Translations under genes and position numbers: made by a program | Shown here: positions 11,510 to 24,261 of the stretch, piece by piece | Layout of the letters: each line of letters opens with the position of its first letter | Position numbering within the stretch: the first letter of the stretch is position 1 | The notes under the pieces: generated by a model | Told to the model about the DNA's origin: nothing | The model's input: the letters and a program-made list of their open reading frames with translations, nothing else | Databases searched by the model: none | Origin: Ceriagrion tenellum | Lineage: Eukaryota; Arthropoda; Insecta; Odonata; Coenagrionidae | DNA: 64,000 nt | Assembly: GCA_963169105.1 (NCBI GenBank) | Contig: OY720641.1 | Location: forward strand, 3,859,258-3,923,257 | Direction: 5' to 3'

Positions 11510-13490
11510 AATATATGTAATTTCTTGATAACTCTCTGGAACATTCTACGGATGAATATTCGAGGTAAAGGCTAACGAAAGCAATGATTAGCAAATAAAT
11601 CAAACTATGTCAAATGGATTGCTAATATCCAATTGAAAAGAGAAGAATTACTATAAAGAATAGGAGAAGGCAGTGAACCAAGCAAACTGTGAGGGTTGAT
11701 AAGACAAGGAAGGATTTCGGAGTGCACGATTTCTTATTTATTAAACCTAAGATACTTTTAACGCATTTTCGTACCTTTTCTCCTCAGTAAACTCACCCGT
11801 TGGTTTAGAAAGATACTCGAGGGAATCTTGGTACAGGATCGTGTTCCAGGATGAGCAATCAATCCACCTAAACGTATTTTATGCATGTTTATGGAAATTA
11901 ATAATTTTTGAACCTCTCTGGCTTTTATTAGTTGAAAATAGCGAAAACTTTTCTCAATCGTGTTATCGCGGGGCGTGGGTAGGGGATATTGTAGTCTTAT
12001 AGAAATACAAATTTTTTTTATCTGTGAGAAAATAGGAGAAATACGACGAATTCTTTCTAAACTATTTACTGGCTTCTACTCAGATAATTACTAAAATTTT
12101 CTGCGATATTTTTCTTCTCCAAAAATACATTTGACTTGACGTTGATTAGGCACATATCTAGGTACATAAGATTAATAAAAAACTGAGCCTTGCATACACG
12201 CTATTTTATTTCTCTTTTTAGGAGCTACTTTAGGATTTTCATTGCAAAAACCCAGACTAAAATACAAAAAAGCAAACAATGAGCAGTATTTTACGCGTAG
12301 CGTGAAATGCTGGTACAATGTTGACTTAAGTGTAGTAATTTACGCGAAAAAAATTTTCTCATCGGGCCGCGCAATTATTAGCTTGGTGGCCAACCTCAGG
12401 AACGGAGCTCATGAACATAAATAAAGAGGGGCGAACTAATTAAAAATTGGACGAGCCTCCTTCTCACCAGCAGAGGAAAAAGTGCGAGCTCTCCATCTGC
12501 TCGCTTCCACCCGCAGAGAGAGTGCTATACATTTCACTTAACCGTCAGCTGTTTAACAGTTTGAGGGACGAGCATTTTCGATGATGGTAGTCGGTGGGCC
12601 ATTAGCCGGCCTCATTTATTTTCCTAGTGTCCCACCTATCAAAAAGGTTTCATTAAAGAAAAACAGAAAGTAGATATTAAAATTAAGTAAAAACTATAGT
12701 AATAATTTCGTCTGCTTCACTCAGACTTACTTATTGGTTTAAGGCATAACCAGTTTTGGTCAAAATGATGACTTTTTGCCGGAAAATCAATATAAATTCA
12801 GCTGGCTACTCATTACCTCGCTTGTATGCCGTTCAGTTACTACTCAAAAACTCTATGGACTATTTTCAACTGAAAGAAATGTTCATTTTAATTCTATATC
12901 AGTACTCAACGAAACGCTTTCCATTACACCCTTGTATTTACAAAATTTTGTGCATTCATGTACACAATGTGTATACAATACGAATCACCTTTAAATAAAA
13001 TGGTGTCACCTCAGTTATCAGTTTACAGTTTACTCGTAAATAGTGCAAAACCAAACGGCGTATGAGATTCTCATAAAGGGGTATTGAGAGGCTAGATCCT
13101 GTATTTAGAAGAATTATCGTATTCCCCGTACGTAATTTTTGAGCCTTACCTGAGTTCCGATAGGACCTACCTGCGATTCGACTAAAATACGATAGTCAGC
13201 GTGCACATGTCGATAATGACGTAATAGTCGTAACCTAGGATGATCAAATAATTTACCTCTGTGGAGTACTCAAAGTCTTTTTCACTCCATGTAATTCCAT
13301 CAAGTAAAGCTGGGAAATATACGCTTTAGTCGAATCTCTTCTTGATATCGCCCCTAAATTCACGGGAAAATCTGGTATCCATAAAGTCGCGATGCTTAGG
13401 TTTCACATGTCGTGCTCAGACGGCTCAACCGGCCAAGAACCTGGGACTTCCATTTGGGAAACCAAACCCCTGCACTTACTTCATCACCAG
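11510..13490. other. Stretch without a recognised gene
   Basis: AT-rich. ORFs at 12242-12424 and the overlapping pair at 12756-12998 have no recognisable motif. A more GC-rich segment at 12440-12610 shows nothing specific. Confidence 0.55.
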
Positions 13491-13494
13491 CGTC

Positions 13495-13580
13495 ACATAT
13501 AGAGTTGGTGTGTTGGCTTGAATTACAGGCTTCTCATCTTTATTCCCATCCGGGTTAAATCCCGGTTCATCATCGGTAGT
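13495..13580 (+). mobile_element. SINE-like tRNA-derived head (fragment)
   Basis: GTTGGTGTGTTGGCTTGAAT gives an A-box-like TGGCTTGAATTACAGG and, about 35 bases on, CCGGGTTAAATCCCGG fits a decayed B-box/T-arm. It resembles the head at 2131 but the body does not follow. The minus-strand ORF at 13476-13682 covers the same bases and is probably a shadow. Confidence 0.45.
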
Positions 13581-13589
13581 CTTTAATCC

Positions 13590-15125
13590 GAAGATAGGTT
13601 TGCTAAAGGTCACCTCTCCACTCTGTCTCCTCTCTGTCAACCGCTTCATTCCTACGTGATTCTTCCCTATTTTGACCTTCATGAATTCGTCTGATGTATT
13701 CCATTTTTGGTCTTTCTGTGTGTCCTAAACTCATCACCGATCTCTCGAAATCCTTTCTTTTGAAACAGGAGGCGAGCGCTGCATTGTAATCGTCATTATA
13801 AAGCACCAAACGAAAATTGTACCAACTAGTGATAATTTGTATAAATGAAGAAAATACGAAAATTCTTATCATTTATACAAATGGTGAATGGACCTCAATG
13901 AACTTTCAGGATAACTTCTTCCTCCCATTTCCAAGCAATTAAAGAAAATTTTAGATGGAATAAAATGACCAATTTCTCATCGATCTGGATTGATTGCTAA
14001 GATACTTCATACTGATAAATATCCGTGGTGAATTTGTGTCTCAAAAGCTATGTTGTTGGTATTTTGAAAGGCCTATGTCGTGGAGTATAGTTACCAGTTT
14101 TTTGTGCTCCGAATGAGGATGACATGAGTGTGTTTATACACACCTCACAACCAAAACTAGTACTGACATTATCTTCCGCCTTGTTGAAGCTTAAATACCG
14201 TATTCCACTTTCAATTTTGTTTAAAAAAACGTGGACTACTAGAAGCTTATGACCCAAATTTCAGCTGGATATCTCAATGTTTACGGCAGTTATAGTTAGA
14301 AGAGACAGACAGACGGACATAGCTAGATGGACTCGTGAGGTGATGCTGATCATCTCGAAGTATACTTTTCCATTCCTGCCACGCCCCCTTCAATGCGTTA
14401 CATTTCTGCTGTGACAAAATCAAATATTCCCACTTAGTGATGTAGGGTATAAAAATAGTGCTTCCTAATGTTTTCTTTTTAAGTATAAAGTTTGTCCATT
14501 TTAACCGACAATTTGCGAGGAAAACGGGTAATGTTTTGAGGTCTTGCAACTCACTCAAAATCTTTATTCTGAAGCATTTTTATGTTAACTACACGTTCTT
14601 TAACCTGTTCGGCAAAGTCAACTTTGAATGAACATGAAGTATTTTTTGATGTGATATTTATATGTTAATTTTAATCACGCAGTCGCATTTGATGGTTAGC
14701 TGGTATTTTTCGAGTAGTTTTGAAAGTAAAAATCCCCTTTTGGGAACCCATATTCTCCAAACGACTATCCTAAACGAACGAAGTAGCTGTTCTCAAACGG
14801 GTGTCAATATTTCAACCTAATGTTTCTAATAATTAAGTACTCTGACGAAACAATTTCCTTGAGTCAAAATGTAACTTACCATGTTTCAATACTAACTTCC
14901 TCAAAGGCACGTATTCTTATTTTCTTTGAATTAAAACACTTTGAACAGTGTAGGAAGAAAGCTTGCAACTCTGACGAATATAAAGCCTGACTGTCTTTTG
15001 TGAACACTGTGATATCCGATTTCGCTCAAATGTCTCCCGCGGATAGTTTGAAGGTAAAACTGCGCGTGAGGATAACAAAATTGGGGAAATTTGTTTGGAT
15101 CTCCCCGGTCCATATATTTATTCCT
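13590..15125. other. Stretch without a recognised gene
   Basis: AT-rich sequence. Minus-strand ORFs at 13603-13872, 14048-14257, 14274-14558 and 14931-15113 show no domain that I recognise. Confidence 0.55.
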
Positions 15126-15129
15126 GTGT

Positions 15130-15355
15130 TAAAAAATGAAGATGACTATTATGAATGAACTGGAGATTCCTGTAGGTATGAGAAGTAATGAATCAATTTT
15201 GAGCCTCAAAAGAGCATTTCGAGTGTGTGTGACCCTTTGAAAGCTGCCCCCACAAACGGAGGCATAAATGACACCGTAATCGATGGATTTTCTACGCAAC
15301 TCGCTGTCATCGATTGCCGAGACAATGTTCGATGCCGTGACACGTCCGCTCTTCA
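15130..15355. repeat. Diverged dispersed repeat, copy 1
   Basis: Shares with 16100-16315, in the same order: TATTATGAAT, GGAGATTCCTGTAGGTAT, AGTAATGA, TTGAAAGC, GGATTTTCTAC/GGGTTTTCTAC, GTCATC and GTCCGCTCTTCAT. A minus-strand ORF (15129-15356) runs through it and the second copy keeps SAIDD and CRK/RRK in the same frame, so a decayed coding origin is possible but unproven. Confidence 0.7.
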
Positions 15356-16099
15356 TTTGAAGGGAATTCTTTCGCTTTTTCCCTTTGAATTATTGCCCTT
15401 GGGCCCCAAAAACAGCAGGGATGTTCGGATCCTGGCACTCATATAAGCAGACACATGAGTGACCCAATGCGAAATCCGTCGATATTTTTTTTCGAGAGAC
15501 TGCGACGTGGGCAGGCTTATTGAATCAGATTAATATCCAGTCCGGCGCACATTTTGGCTCCATGGTTTACTTTCACTTTGGCACAAAATGAACCCAATCT
15601 TCTCAAGGTTGCTGACGTTCAAGGTTACAATCAACGAATAAATATCCAATGTGTTAGTTATCAGTAACGCATTCTGACTTTTATGGAGATGGAGTTAAGT
15701 GAACGTTAAAAGATACAGCTGCTCTTTATGCCCATCGATCTTCGATTCGATTAATGACTGTTGAATTATGGTTTTTGTTTAAAAATATTATCAGTAATAT
15801 AAACACAGCATTAAATCTTCGAAGTTCATCAGGCGGAATGTAAAATTCGTTTTGTAACTGCTCATTGGCCCTCTTTAAATTTATTTTACACATAATGCAG
15901 CTTTTCTAACTTATTCAACGGGAAATAATGTAACGCTGCCCTTCCCTGGCGTTGTGATGATAAAATTAAAACTTGAATCTTAGAGTTAAAAGTATGATAT
16001 CCAATTTTCTTAATTTTTTTGATGGTCTCTATTTTTTCTTTCTTTAGACTTTAGTTTTGTTGAAATATCTCGGCGAAGAGGATGTCTGATTCTTGTGTT

Positions 16100-16315
16100 G
16101 AAAACAATATGAATATTATGAATGGACAGGAGATTCCTGTAGGTATTATAAGTAGTAATAACACAGGTTTAATCCTCGAGAGATTCAAGTGACACTTGAA
16201 AGCAGCCAGAAACAAGGCATAATACCTTCGTAATTGAGGGGTTTTCTACAGTGCACGTCGTCATCTATGGCTGAGACAGAGCTCAATGTCATAACCAGTC
16301 CGCTCTTCATGCTGT
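16100..16315. repeat. Diverged dispersed repeat, copy 2
   Basis: Second copy of 15130-15355, about 970 bp away in the same orientation. It contains many substitutions and small indels, so the pair is old. The DNA between the copies (15356-16099) is AT-rich with no recognised gene. Confidence 0.7.
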
Positions 16316-16319
16316 ACAA

Positions 16320-18290
16320 ACGCTTGGAAAGCTTGACCTAACAGCGACGAAAGCGCAAAAGCAATTAAATATAGTCACATCTCTTAATATTCAAGTTACA
16401 TGGGTACCAAATATCGAATTATGAAAATCATTGGAAACAAGCGTAAAACTTAATACTTTCGTGATAAATTTGGTGCCGTCCTGGTGAATAACACGTGTGA
16501 AGTTTTCTCGGGTTTCACGCAATAGTATTTCAGTGTTCCTTTCTCAAGCTTCCGTAATCCGGAATTTTGGATCTCGTTATGTAAAGCCTTGTGCGGATTC
16601 CCGATGTTACGCGTCAATACGCCCATTCCCCGAGAATTAAGGTTGAATCAGGTACCACCTAATTGGATATTTTCACGTGCTAAAGTATTTTTACTTGGAA
16701 AACTCATGCAAATTTCTTTTTGTTCGAACGCTTGTATCAAATTCTTCCCCCTTTCACCTCTTCATATCCAGATTTTTGCGTATTTTCACTTAAATATCTC
16801 GAAACCTACACGTGGAGGATATTAATCTTTCTCTATTATTGTCATAGATAAAAATTACTCGTAATGAATACATCTACTTTGTTCCCTGGAAATATTCTCG
16901 AGGGTGCGTGGCTAGTAATTCCCGTAGTTAGAGAAGGCTGAGGATTGTGTACTCAGATGCAAAAACAGTCATTGGTGCTGAGATGAAATAGTTTTCAATT
17001 CTTTACCTACGACGTGCAGGCTTCGTTCATCTCAAATTATCAGGCAACTCGATATAATTTGTCGATATAAAGTTACAGTTATTTTGGTGATCTCAATTTC
17101 AAAGATTTTAAGTACTTTTGAGTAATCATGAGGATTCTTTCTGTACAAACCGGTCTTCAGATGAAATCAGAGCACGCTAAAGTCAATGAAAAACAATCGC
17201 AACATTTATTAATTCGGTGAATTATCGGCTCTTTATTAATCATATATCGTCTACCTCCTTCTAGTGTCTACGTTGTCCACGCTTACTCGGGATAATTTCC
17301 AATCGCGGCCGTAGAACTCCCATACCTGCGATAGCAGCAATTCTGTATCCCATTTCTTAGCGATTCTGAAATATCTCCTGAATCCTCCACCGTGATGACC
17401 GTAATGGAAACACACAGGCCTTGAGGCCCAAAGGTCGGGGGTTCGAGTCCCTGCAAGTAAAATTGATGTTATGCGTGTTTTCGTTCAGCTGATTTATGTG
17501 ATAGGTCATAGATGGAACGTTGCGATACATTCTTCATCATCAACAGTCATCAATCCTAAGACGGGTTAGCTGCCATTGACGATTCAACTCTCTTGTCAGC
17601 GTACGTATTCGTTCCTTCGTAAGTCTCTGCATTGACGTCCGTCGTAATGTTTCTAATGTGGAAGAGATTCTTAAGTCCCAAAATTAACGCGGGAAGTTTT
17701 TTTCTCATTTTCAGAGTTTTCACCAAACATCTTTCTCTCTCACATTTGGTTGGACTTATTAATCGGTGATTATTTCCGCCCTATATAACTTCAGCAGTTA
17801 GATAACCCAAAACTCGTTTATACTCCTCGACCATCTTTCACAAAGTCCCCTTTATTAAATTTTGGTCCAATTAAATAATGACTATTCAAACATCTTCTCG
17901 ACATAATAACGGATTTTAACACACTCTCCCATCGATATCCATCGCATCAACCAAACGACAGAGTGCAAAATATTATTATAACCTTAACTCATGGTAAATA
18001 TCTTATTCACTCAAAGGCAGCGCCTTCGAATGGCTGAAGTTTACCAGACGCAATAATAAAACTGGGCCTAAGAGAATGCCCTAATGCAATCCTTTCTTAA
18101 TCTATCCACAAAAATTCACTCGTGTTAAGACACATTCACATTCCCATAGGGTGCTATTGTAGTATTCTCTCCCGCGAGACGCAGATGCGTCGTTAAGCGC
18201 GAAAAAGAAATGCCTATCCAGCTTTTGTCAACAAACAATCCGCAAACGAAAAAGAAAGAGCTCAAAATAATGAGAAATGAAAGGAGACTC
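16320..18290. other. Stretch without a recognised gene; one tRNA-like fragment
   Basis: AT-rich. At about 17395-17460 a GGGGGTTCGAGTCCCTGC segment is a good Pol III B-box/T-arm, preceded by GGCCTTGAGGCC, which forms a hairpin where an anticodon arm would be. No acceptor stem closes, so I read it as a SINE or tRNA-pseudogene fragment. Nothing else is recognisable. Confidence 0.5.
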
Positions 18291-18292
18291 AC

Positions 18293-18350
18293 CCGCGAAG
18301 AAAACGATGAGGTATAACCCCCGATGTTGATCCGAGCGGCCGGTAAACAT
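18293..18350 (-). CDS. Candidate first coding exon of a host gene (signal-peptide-like)
   Basis: On the minus strand an ATG at 18350 in a CCGAGATGT context (purine at -3) opens MFTGRSDQHRGLYLIVFFA plus one base of the next codon, then hits a strong 5' splice site, GG|GTGAGT, with the intron starting at 18292. The peptide has polar/basic residues followed by a hydrophobic run LYLIVFFA, as in a signal peptide or signal anchor, and would end in phase 1, which is common after signal-peptide exons. It lies at the downstream edge of a CpG-rich patch that could be its promoter and 5' UTR. The short length, lack of a recognised protein and absence of any identified second exon mean this could be chance. 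Confidence 0.3.
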
Positions 18351-18840
18351 CTCGGATTCTAGAAAAGCGCTTGTTTTCTTTCCTTTAAGCCGTGGCCAGA
18401 GTTGGTCGGATTGGGAAGAAGGTTAGCTTGAAGTCCTCCTAACTCCTCCCGCAGTCTCAAAGTAATGTTTTCCTCCTGTCCAACTAGCGAAGCCGTTCGA
18501 ATCGGACAAAAATCTCCGTTCGGCCGGTCCAGGACTCCCGGACGCACAAAAAACGGACGACGGTGGCTTCGCCGCGCGTACAGAAGGCCGACCGCTTGGA
18601 CCTGTTGGCTTGAGAGCCTGAGGCTGAACTGAGGCCTGCTGCTGGGCACATATGGGAGGGTGGGGAGGGATGGTGGTTACCCCTCCCTTCCTTCCCTCCT
18701 GGATGGCCACCGACCGCTCGCTCGGGGAGGCACGGGGGGGGGGGGGGGCTTCAGAACGTAGGGCGGGGAAGGGTGGAAGAGGGAAGGGGATTGATGTGGT
18801 GGAGATACGGGCATTGTGTTGTGGAGTGCGACAATAAACA
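18351..18840 (-). promoter_or_regulatory. CpG-rich patch, possible promoter/5' UTR
   Basis: In an otherwise AT-rich window this segment has many CpGs (for example around 18525-18595: CGGCCGG, GGACGACGG, GCCGCGCG) and a 14-base G run near 18736. It lies immediately upstream of the candidate minus-strand first exon. No TATA box or initiator can be assigned with confidence. The overlapping ORFs on both strands (18359-18890) are proline/serine/glycine-rich and look like products of composition. Confidence 0.35.
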
Positions 18841-19062
18841 TATATTGTGATCCGCGAAGAAACGTCTCTGAGTGGTTGCTGAAAAGGCAAACGTGTACCC
18901 GGAATAGTTACGAAATCTACAAGTCACAAAGTTCTTCTAGCTAGTGTTTCAGAAACATTCGATAAATTTAGAGGTTTCACCTGTGCTTAATGAGAAATAA
19001 CACACACAAGAGTAAAAATGCGCAAGCTATTGAACGATGCAACAAGAAATGGATACAAAATT

Positions 19063-19265
19063 AAATGTTGGACGTAACAATTTCTCATACTTACAAAAAG
19101 CTAAAATAGCTTTATATAATTGCTAGTAATTTGTCAGCCATTTGGAATGAAAACACTACTAGATGTTGAACGTTGCAATTGCTCATACTTACAAATAGCT
19201 AAAATGATTTTATACAATGGTTAGTAATTTGTTATCCATTTTTTGAACAACCATTGTTTTGTCTG
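19063..19265. repeat. Two-copy tandem repeat, period about 100 bp
   Basis: ATGTTGGACGTAACAATT at 19063 and ATGTTGAACGTTGCAATT at 19163 begin two copies that share CTCATACTTACAAA, AGCTAAAAT, TTTTATA and TAGTAATTTGT in order. Noncoding. Confidence 0.8.
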
Positions 19266-19269
19266 TTCA

Positions 19270-21185
19270 TAGAAAAGTAAACTGTCGTCCATAAGAGGAA
19301 AAATAGCGCCTAAAATTAAACTCATAAAGGAATAAAGTATTAATTACTCTCTGAAAGAGATAATACATATAAACCACTACCCGAAAACGATGTACAAGGA
19401 CAACAGAGTATATTGTGATCTTAACCGTTAGACTGGGACAAAATATTTTATAGCAAAGGAAACAAAAGGAAGAGTAAATAAAACTATATTTAGACTAATA
19501 TTAATTAATGGAATTGAGGCTAGAGCGTAACAATACACACAAAGATTGCTAAAATCAAGGAAAATGAGTCTCAGAAATATACTAGGAAGTAAATGAAAGA
19601 ACAAAGCCGAAGGGACGGCTACAAAATAAGAGATTAATACAAAATAACACCAATAAACACATGAGCTGAAGAGTGAAGAGGCATGAGGATTTACCGCTTT
19701 TCAGAATGGAAGACCGCTGGGTAATGAAGATTTCGAGAGATCAGTGCGCCGAAGAAGAAAATAGTGCTGGACGCCCCAGGAAAGGATGAAAAAATGTATA
19801 AAAAGACAGGCTTGATGTGGTGGAATTCCTTCACAATGCAGAACAGAATATGTGGAAAACTAGTGAATGGGGCCGGTTGGAGGTCATTATGGGTTCCATA
19901 AGAAGGCAATATGGTGGATGCGCAATTAACCGCTCGGAAGCTTAATTATTTCATAAATGAGTTTTATGTGTCAACTTACGGAAGCGAGAGTTCTTGCAGC
20001 CTACATTTAGTAATGAAGACTTTATGGATATCATACGAATCGATCGATCATAAGTTAGTAAGTGTTGTCGACCGGCCATCGTTCAAGAGGCGGCAAGGGG
20101 TGTGTTCAATCTACAGCAGTATTCTTCAACCTTTCTTACCCTCGCGGACTACCGATCACTGGTGAACAGAGGAGAAATATTTCGCGGAAAGGGTAATCAA
20201 CCAAGACAAAAATATTGACCAATCAATACAATATTTTCTTTATTTAAGCCCATGCTAGTAGCGCAATCTAATAAAAAAATAAAGAACCAACAAATAAAAC
20301 AGAGAAAATCACTCAATAATTAACGAAAAAACAGGGAGTGATCACAAACAAAACAAAAAAATAAACTTTAACATTGCAACATATTAAAATTCGAAACGAG
20401 TGAGCTCTTACTTCTTATACATCACTGGGTCTCACTAAGGTTACACCATTTTGTTTATCATTGATGAGTGAATGAATCTTTGACGAATCAATCTCTCCTT
20501 CGCTTCAAACTTCTGTACCAGAGAGTTCCGCATTCATGAGAGTCCTACACATTAGCAGTTCGTTCAAAGAGACAGTCTAACGAGAGATAATAAAACCCTT
20601 TCATCTTTTCATATCATTTTCCGAGTTTGCTTTCAGCCAATCCCAATTTCTGATCAGCTTGACAGCGGATTTCTCATTTCTCGTTATCCCCATGTTCTGA
20701 GTTCGGGTCACACTTGCGTATTTCACAAATTATTCATATTCAATGTAGTGCATAATGGTAGAAAGTTCTCTATAAAAGGTATATTTTTCGTTTATTCATG
20801 ACCGTAAACTTCCTTTGATTTAACTCTATGTCTTTATCAATTATAGCATATAGATTTTTTCGCTGAAGTCCTATGTCAATGTTGGAATGGGAATGTTGTT
20901 CCATGCTTATTTTAATATATATTTCTCCTGCAGTTTTATCATTCCTTTGTGTGTTTGCACGTTGTTATTTCTGAACTTGAGAAAATGGTCCCCACGCCTT
21001 CCAGTGGATGCCCAGGTTAGCGCACTCTCCAACCCTCTGCATTGAGGTGACAGTTTGAGGACCTATTGCATGCGACATCTCCTTCTTCGCTCGTTATTTT
21101 ATTTGACATAACTGCATATTTAGTAAAATAGCTGAAGGCTGTATGTTAATGTTTTTTTTATGGATAGCGCACGGCTGGTGTGTAG
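19270..21185. other. Stretch without a recognised gene
   Basis: AT-rich. ORFs at 19691-19909 and 19911-20165 carry no recognised motif. GCACGGCTGGTGTGTAGTCA near 21166 weakly recalls the LINE-C 3' end but is in the opposite orientation to the reverse transcriptase relic that follows. Confidence 0.5.
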
Positions 21186-21189
21186 TCAA

Positions 21190-21460
21190 CCCCTGCCACA
21201 GTGTCTAAAACCTCCGAGGTGGTCTGCAGAATACCTGGTAGATATGGGCAGAAGTATTCCGATTCCGATACGAGACTGAGTCATCTGCGAGCAGAGATAA
21301 AATACCCGGTGTCGATATTGGTAAATGATAAGCATAATAGAGGACCGACGACACTTCCCTGGGATACGCGTAAATGTCTACCTACCGACCATTTCAGTCA
21401 GGAGCGAAAAGTGGCTCATTGTTTGGCCTTTAGAACGAGGTGTAGATTGTCACTTTGATA
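21190..21460 (-). pseudogene. CR1-like LINE reverse transcriptase fragment
   Basis: Minus-strand translation gives RVSQGSVVGPLL, matching the GVPQGSVLGPLLF motif of CR1-like reverse transcriptases, followed after a frameshift by LLADDSVSYRNRN, matching the LFADDxxLYR catalytic box. The YADD-type motif is present as LADD. Sequence upstream (FLKGQTMSHFS) fits the usual FLxxRxQxV stretch. It is a short piece with a frameshift and no LINE 3' end attached, so it is dead. It could come from the LINE-A or LINE-C family described elsewhere in the window. Confidence 0.75.
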
Positions 21461-21469
21461 AATAGTGTG

Positions 21470-23870
21470 GCTACTTTAGTATTGACTAACGCCATTTTCT
21501 TTGTCACTTATTACCAAACAATTGCAAAACTAAGCAACCTTTAAATAAATTAATTGCCTTTCCACTGATTATAATTTGTTTGTCTCAACTAGTTGCGCCA
21601 AAGGCTCAACTTATGATTGTTTGTTTGCTGGAGATGATATCGTGTGGAAAAAATTGTTTGAAAGAATAAAAAAAAATGAATTCGAACAAAATTTAATGAT
21701 CACTCACGTAATTCGATTGCAAAGTGTAATATTTGAGGTTCTCACCTATGTGACTTCACCAGTTTTGGAGCCAACGCCGTCATGATACGGGGAAGTCGAT
21801 AGTGGTGTTGGGTGGTGATCGGATTGACACGTCACCGCCAGCACCATCAGTCCATCACCATTGTCGTCACCGCCACCATCTCCCACCCCTTCCCACTCTG
21901 ATGAAAAGCACTCAACCATATGTATTCACGAGCAAGCACTGACTCACCCCTCCTTAATCCCCTCCTCTATCGTGTCCTTTGTTCCCTGGCCAACACCGGA
22001 GTGCGAGAGAGGTCCAGGGAAGTTGGACTCGAGGAAACTAGCCCCCGGCGACGTAAATAAATACTATAAAAATAATCTCTCCTGCAGGCCTGTGGCTGAG
22101 ACAAATGCGGAGACAATTCTAATATATGGCTCCGTTTCCCGACATATTTTCTAACTTCTATGCGTGACGTCCAACTGTTACTCAAGGCTCGGATAGTCTG
22201 GTGTATCCAAGCATTGTTGACTTTCCCACAGGGTTTCATTCTGTGGTCATCATTATAATGTGCACCACCGATAAAATACAGGCAAACAAATACATTCAGG
22301 GCCCTAGGGGTGGAATTGTTTGCTCTATGTCTCACCGTCGTCCGTGTCACCGTGTAAATGGAGCCAGTTTCCTGCCCTCAATATGTTCATTACCTTTCTC
22401 GAAATGGAGGATTAAGTCAAAGAAAAAATGAAATACATTTACCGAAGAGTAAAATCTCACTTTCTCAAAGCTTCCTTCGCAACCACCATTAATATAATCT
22501 CCAATTGTGGTGTTAATATAGCTAAACATCATCCAGTCTAATGGCCATTCATAACAAATTGATAAGACCAAGTTGATGCTGAAATCAGTAGGGATTAAAC
22601 CCTGTTCCCTATCATTAGGATTTTATGGTTAAAATAATTAAGTAATTCATTTGTATTATTTAATTTCATGTATTTGTTTCCCCTGTTGAAATCGAGCTAA
22701 TGTTACTCTGTCAATGTATCATAAAAATCACATAAGGCATCAAACCACGATAAAAAGCATGTATTAAAGCAAGGGAAGTTAAATACTCCTTAAATTCACT
22801 GATATGACAAAAACAATCGCATACTTGTGTGCAGGCTGAGGAACACCTCATTTCAAGTCAGGGCAATAGTAAATATAATCAAATCAAATTTCCAAAGAAT
22901 GATTTTCTGCCTAATTATATTTGTTCCAATACTATGCTAAATGAGATATGCGTGTCCACATATGGATAGAGAACTCTCAAATACATGGAATAAAATTATG
23001 GAGCATTACGAAGTTACTCACTTAATTAAATTGACTACGTTAAAAAAAGTTCATACACAAGCAGTTGGTGGGTTCAAAAGTCGCGTACCACTTCTCGGCT
23101 TCTAAGAAGATTACTATTAAATAAGGAAACCGTAGTTCACTGCTCATACATGTGTACACACCTCTCATTTTCCGTACAGATGCTCCGAATGCCTCCGCAA
23201 ATCTGTTTTGTAATAGAGTCAGTATTAGCTGGTGAACTTTTACAAAGGGTAACCAAAAGAAAACAAGAGCACCTCGCTAATACCCACCGAAAGTGTCTGG
23301 TCTTAGGGTGATTGACCCCTCCCTTCCCTTCCCAACGTCCGTCGCGTATTTTCCGCGAGATTTTGCGTGGGCTAAAATGCGAAAATATAGATCTCCAAAA
23401 TAGACCGCAATTCTTCATCCGTGACGACGGCATTGCACTCTTAAGGGGTTTCCGTGCAGATCTGTACCGTGTGAGCAATCAACAAGAGCCGATATTATCC
23501 CTTGCCGAGTATACTCGTGTGACAATGATGAGGAAAGCTAGCTGTCACTGAAGTCAAGGCCGGAGCGGAGTGAGTCCCCCGGGGAGGGAAGAAATAAGCC
23601 TCCAGGATTAAGCGAGTCTAAACAAGATTAGGAGGAGGTTACTGACCGAGCGAGGACTTATATAGAGGACGAGGGAGCGAAAGGCCTGCATTCATTCGGA
23701 TTTTTTTAGGGCTAATTCATCGTAGAGATATGGCTTGCAATGATCTGCATGCTCGAGAAGCAGAAATCTCATTGTTGTTCTTGAAGACCAAACCTTATCA
23801 TAGAATCAACGATTCCAAGCTAAATTGATCGAGAATTGATCTCTCCAGATATTTTTAAAGTGCTGCGTAA
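21470..23870. other. Stretch without a recognised gene
   Basis: AT-rich to mixed composition. ORFs at 21576-21785, 21861-22154, 21967-22350 and 23137-23551 overlap in several frames and show no family motif. A CpG-richer patch lies at 23290-23660. Nothing else is supported. Confidence 0.5.
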
Positions 23871-23875
23871 TTATC

Positions 23876-24261
23876 CACATCTGCATCTACATACTACCGC
23901 GAGCTGCTGCTTGGGCGTGTGGCAGGGGGTGGCAGGTCACCAGTCGTGTAAAGATGTAAAAGTTTTGGAGGTGTAATGGTGACATGTCCTATGAGAGTGT
24001 GTTTGGAGGAGCTGAGTTTCTATTGTGGTCGCTTATTGAGAACAGAAAGAACGAGTTTTTGTATCTATCTGTTCGGCAGAGTATCTCTCTTATTTTATCG
24101 CATCTGTCAGAACTAGAAATGTAGTGAGGCGTAATGATAATATTCTGTGTGCCGCTCTGAAAAATATCAGTTCTGAATTTATCAAGCAGCCTAAGCCTGG
24201 CGTGCAGCCTCCGAGTCTCTAGTGGCTCCCACCTTAATTCATCTAACAGCTGTGTAACTCT
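23876..24261 (-). mobile_element. LINE-A 3' part (outer layer of the nest)
   Basis: Minus-strand translation from 24260 runs RVTQLLDELRWEPLETRRL, then ARLRLLDKFRTDIFQSGTQ, ITPHYISSSDRCDKIREI and CRTDRYKNSFFLFSISDHN before a stop: the C-terminus of a CR1-like LINE. It ends with TGTAGATGCAGATG, a short GTAGAT-type 3' tail, at about 23876. The missing upstream part continues at 29530-29805 on the far side of LINE-B, and joining the two restores the frame across SSV and VTQLL. A second copy of the same 3' end lies at 36714-37108. Confidence 0.9.

Noticed and set aside
17395..17460. Candidate tRNA gene with GGGGGTTCGAGTCCC
   Set aside because: The B-box and a hairpin are good, but no acceptor stem or D arm can be closed, so it was kept only as a tRNA-like fragment.
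18423..18890. 155-codon minus-strand ORF in the CpG-rich patch
   Set aside because: Proline/serine/alanine-rich, overlaps two other ORFs, and the absence of stops follows from GC content. The shorter spliced exon at 18293-18350 is the better candidate.
21003..21185. Possible LINE-C 3' UTR on the plus strand (GGCTGGTGTGTAGTCA)
   Set aside because: Similarity to 11400-11430 is limited to about 20 bases and the orientation conflicts with the neighbouring RT relic.
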